From Geosiphon pyriformis (lineage: Eukaryota > Glomeromycota > Glomeromycetes > Archaeosporales > Geosiphonaceae): 64,000 bases of DNA. The position numbers were made by a program, and so were the translations under genes. The notes under the pieces were generated by a model. It saw only the letters and a program-made list of their open reading frames with translations. It was not told where the DNA came from and made no database searches. Where the stretch lies: positions 145,453 through 209,452 of the forward strand of contig JAAOMT010000231.1 of the NCBI GenBank assembly GCA_016748015.1, given 5' to 3'. This document shows positions 62,850-64,000 of the stretch, one piece after another (within the stretch, counting starts at the first letter, position 1; every line of letters starts with the position of its first letter).

Positions 62850-63401
62850 ATGTCTGAAACGAACGAGGGATTTCCCGTCAAAAGAAATGATTATAATGAG
62901 GTGACAGGGCCACTAAGCGTAAGAAAAATCGAGGCAAATGAATCAAAAGATCATCATGTTAAGGTTGAAATTCCCACTGAACATAGTAAGTCTTGAAATA
63001 AAGAAGATTTGTCTATAGGTTTTGTTTTTCCTTTCAAATATTTGACGTCAAAAATTGTAATTTAATTTAAAAAAAAAAAGACCCGATACCGCTATACCGT
63101 AACCCAACTAAAGCACCAGGAGAATTAGAGTTGGCCAAATTTGAAACACAAAGTATAGATGAACAAACGCAACCATATAAACATGATGGTCCTTGGTACA
63201 AAGATATTTCCCAAAGAAGATGGATCATTTTTGGTGTACTAGCTATTGTTATTGTTATCGTCATAGTAGTTGGTGAGTCTTTGCTTTTGTTTTTGAGTAA
63301 AATTTTTTACTTTTTAAACGAATTATATTCATGAAAAAATATTTATTTTTATCCATAAAGTTCCAGTAACGGTAGCTCACGCTATTAAGACTAAGGACTA
63401 A
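62850..63401 (+). CDS. small single-span membrane protein, unknown function
   Basis: Three exons (62850-62985, 63081-63272, 63361-63401), phases 1 and 1, give 122 residues. The first 85 residues are hydrophilic and charged (MSETNEGFPVKRNDY at the start, KAPGELELAKFETQ and DGPWYKDISQRRW further on). One hydrophobic span (IIFGVLAIVIVIVIVVVPVTV) lies near the C-terminus and is followed by only about nine residues ending KTKD. This layout fits a tail-anchored protein with its bulk in the cytosol. A basic RR just before the span supports that orientation. No family is recognised. Confidence 0.75.
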
Positions 63402-64000
63402 GATCCTATTTATTTTTTAAAAAAGCTTTTTCTTTTTTTTATAATTATTAATACGTTAATAAATCTAATACTGGGCCTCTTACAGATAATAGTTAGATTT
63501 TTGTAATATATTAAATCGCCGTTGTAATTTATCGAATTTCACTTCCATATAAAAGACACAATTGATGCCATATTTTCATTTGCAAGAATGAGATAATTTA
63601 TTTTTACTTGGGCAATATGAGCCATTGAATATACTTTTTGCAATCTCATTATTGCTTCGTTCAACATTTATAGTTTATTCTGGATTTATTCAAATAAATA
63701 AATAAACATGATTAATCTTTTTTTTTAATTTCTCAAGTTTCAGGTTTTTATCAATAGTCTCAAAGCAACCAATGAATCATCAAACTTATTGAAAATAAAT
63801 TTACGTTATGGCGAGCTGTTAAAGATTTGCCTGAAGATTGATTGGCTTTTATTTTGTTGAAATCAAAGATTAATCAAGTGATAAGTTTTGGTTTAAATGT
63901 TAAATTTTGCATTTTACATTTCTTTCAAGTTTTAAAATATATTAATAAATCTTGTTTTTATTGTATTTTGCGTTATTTATTTAAATGTTCACAATATTCT
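63402..64000. other. AT-rich intergenic DNA
   Basis: 3' flank of the small membrane protein gene; AATAAA-type sequences near 63459 could serve polyadenylation. No further gene before the window ends. Confidence 0.55.

Overview
The window reads as nuclear DNA of a fungus with a very AT-rich genome. Almost every gene that could be modelled is split by short GT-AG introns (mostly about 50-110 bp), and long gene-poor stretches of A/T low-complexity DNA separate them. Several proteins belong to families I recognise mainly from arbuscular mycorrhizal fungi (Glomeromycotina): a cysteine-rich-headed protein kinase, a many-membrane-span protein with an FGQSRYAKW motif, and a multicopy family with an FGIVGMQVA motif. 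That placement is inference from family resemblance; no marker gene proves the species.

Layout. 1-2488: GC-richer block, then AT-rich DNA. 2489-4444 (-): kinase pseudogene split by a 606-bp Tc1-like element with perfect 28-bp inverted repeats. 4445-10738: AT-rich desert with small tandem repeats. 10739-12462: decayed multicopy gene and a possible transposase relic. 13245-14289 (+) and 26078-26943 (+): two paralogous, probably GPI-anchored secreted proteins. 16456-17566 (+): NAD(P)-binding SDR-like protein. About 18838-19900 (-): decayed Fanzor (eukaryotic TnpB-like) gene. 22172-23914 (-): multi-span membrane protein built from nine exons. 27758-28482 (+): four-helix-bundle copper-storage-like protein with very small exons. 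31111-31749 (-) and 32407-33036 (+): divergent pair of secreted Ig-like (Kre9/KNH-like) proteins. 36077-37452 (+): BTB-BACK protein. 40781-42105 (-): class-3-lipase-like protein lacking the nucleophilic Ser. 43834-44269 (-): NDUFA4-like respiratory subunit. 44700-45330 (-): Tc1 transposase relic. 48480-49073 (-): orphan single-exon gene. 53791-54558 (-): NTF2-like membrane protein with an in-frame stop. 55810-57849 (-): seven-span receptor-like protein. 62850-63401 (+): small single-span membrane protein.

The genes do not form a pathway. The common theme is surface and membrane proteins (two secreted paralog pairs, a receptor-like protein, a polytopic membrane protein) beside a few housekeeping genes, with decayed DNA transposons of at least two kinds (Tc1, Fanzor). 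Gene models were built by hand from splice sites and codon phase; where every exon phase closes, confidence is high for structure even when function is unknown.
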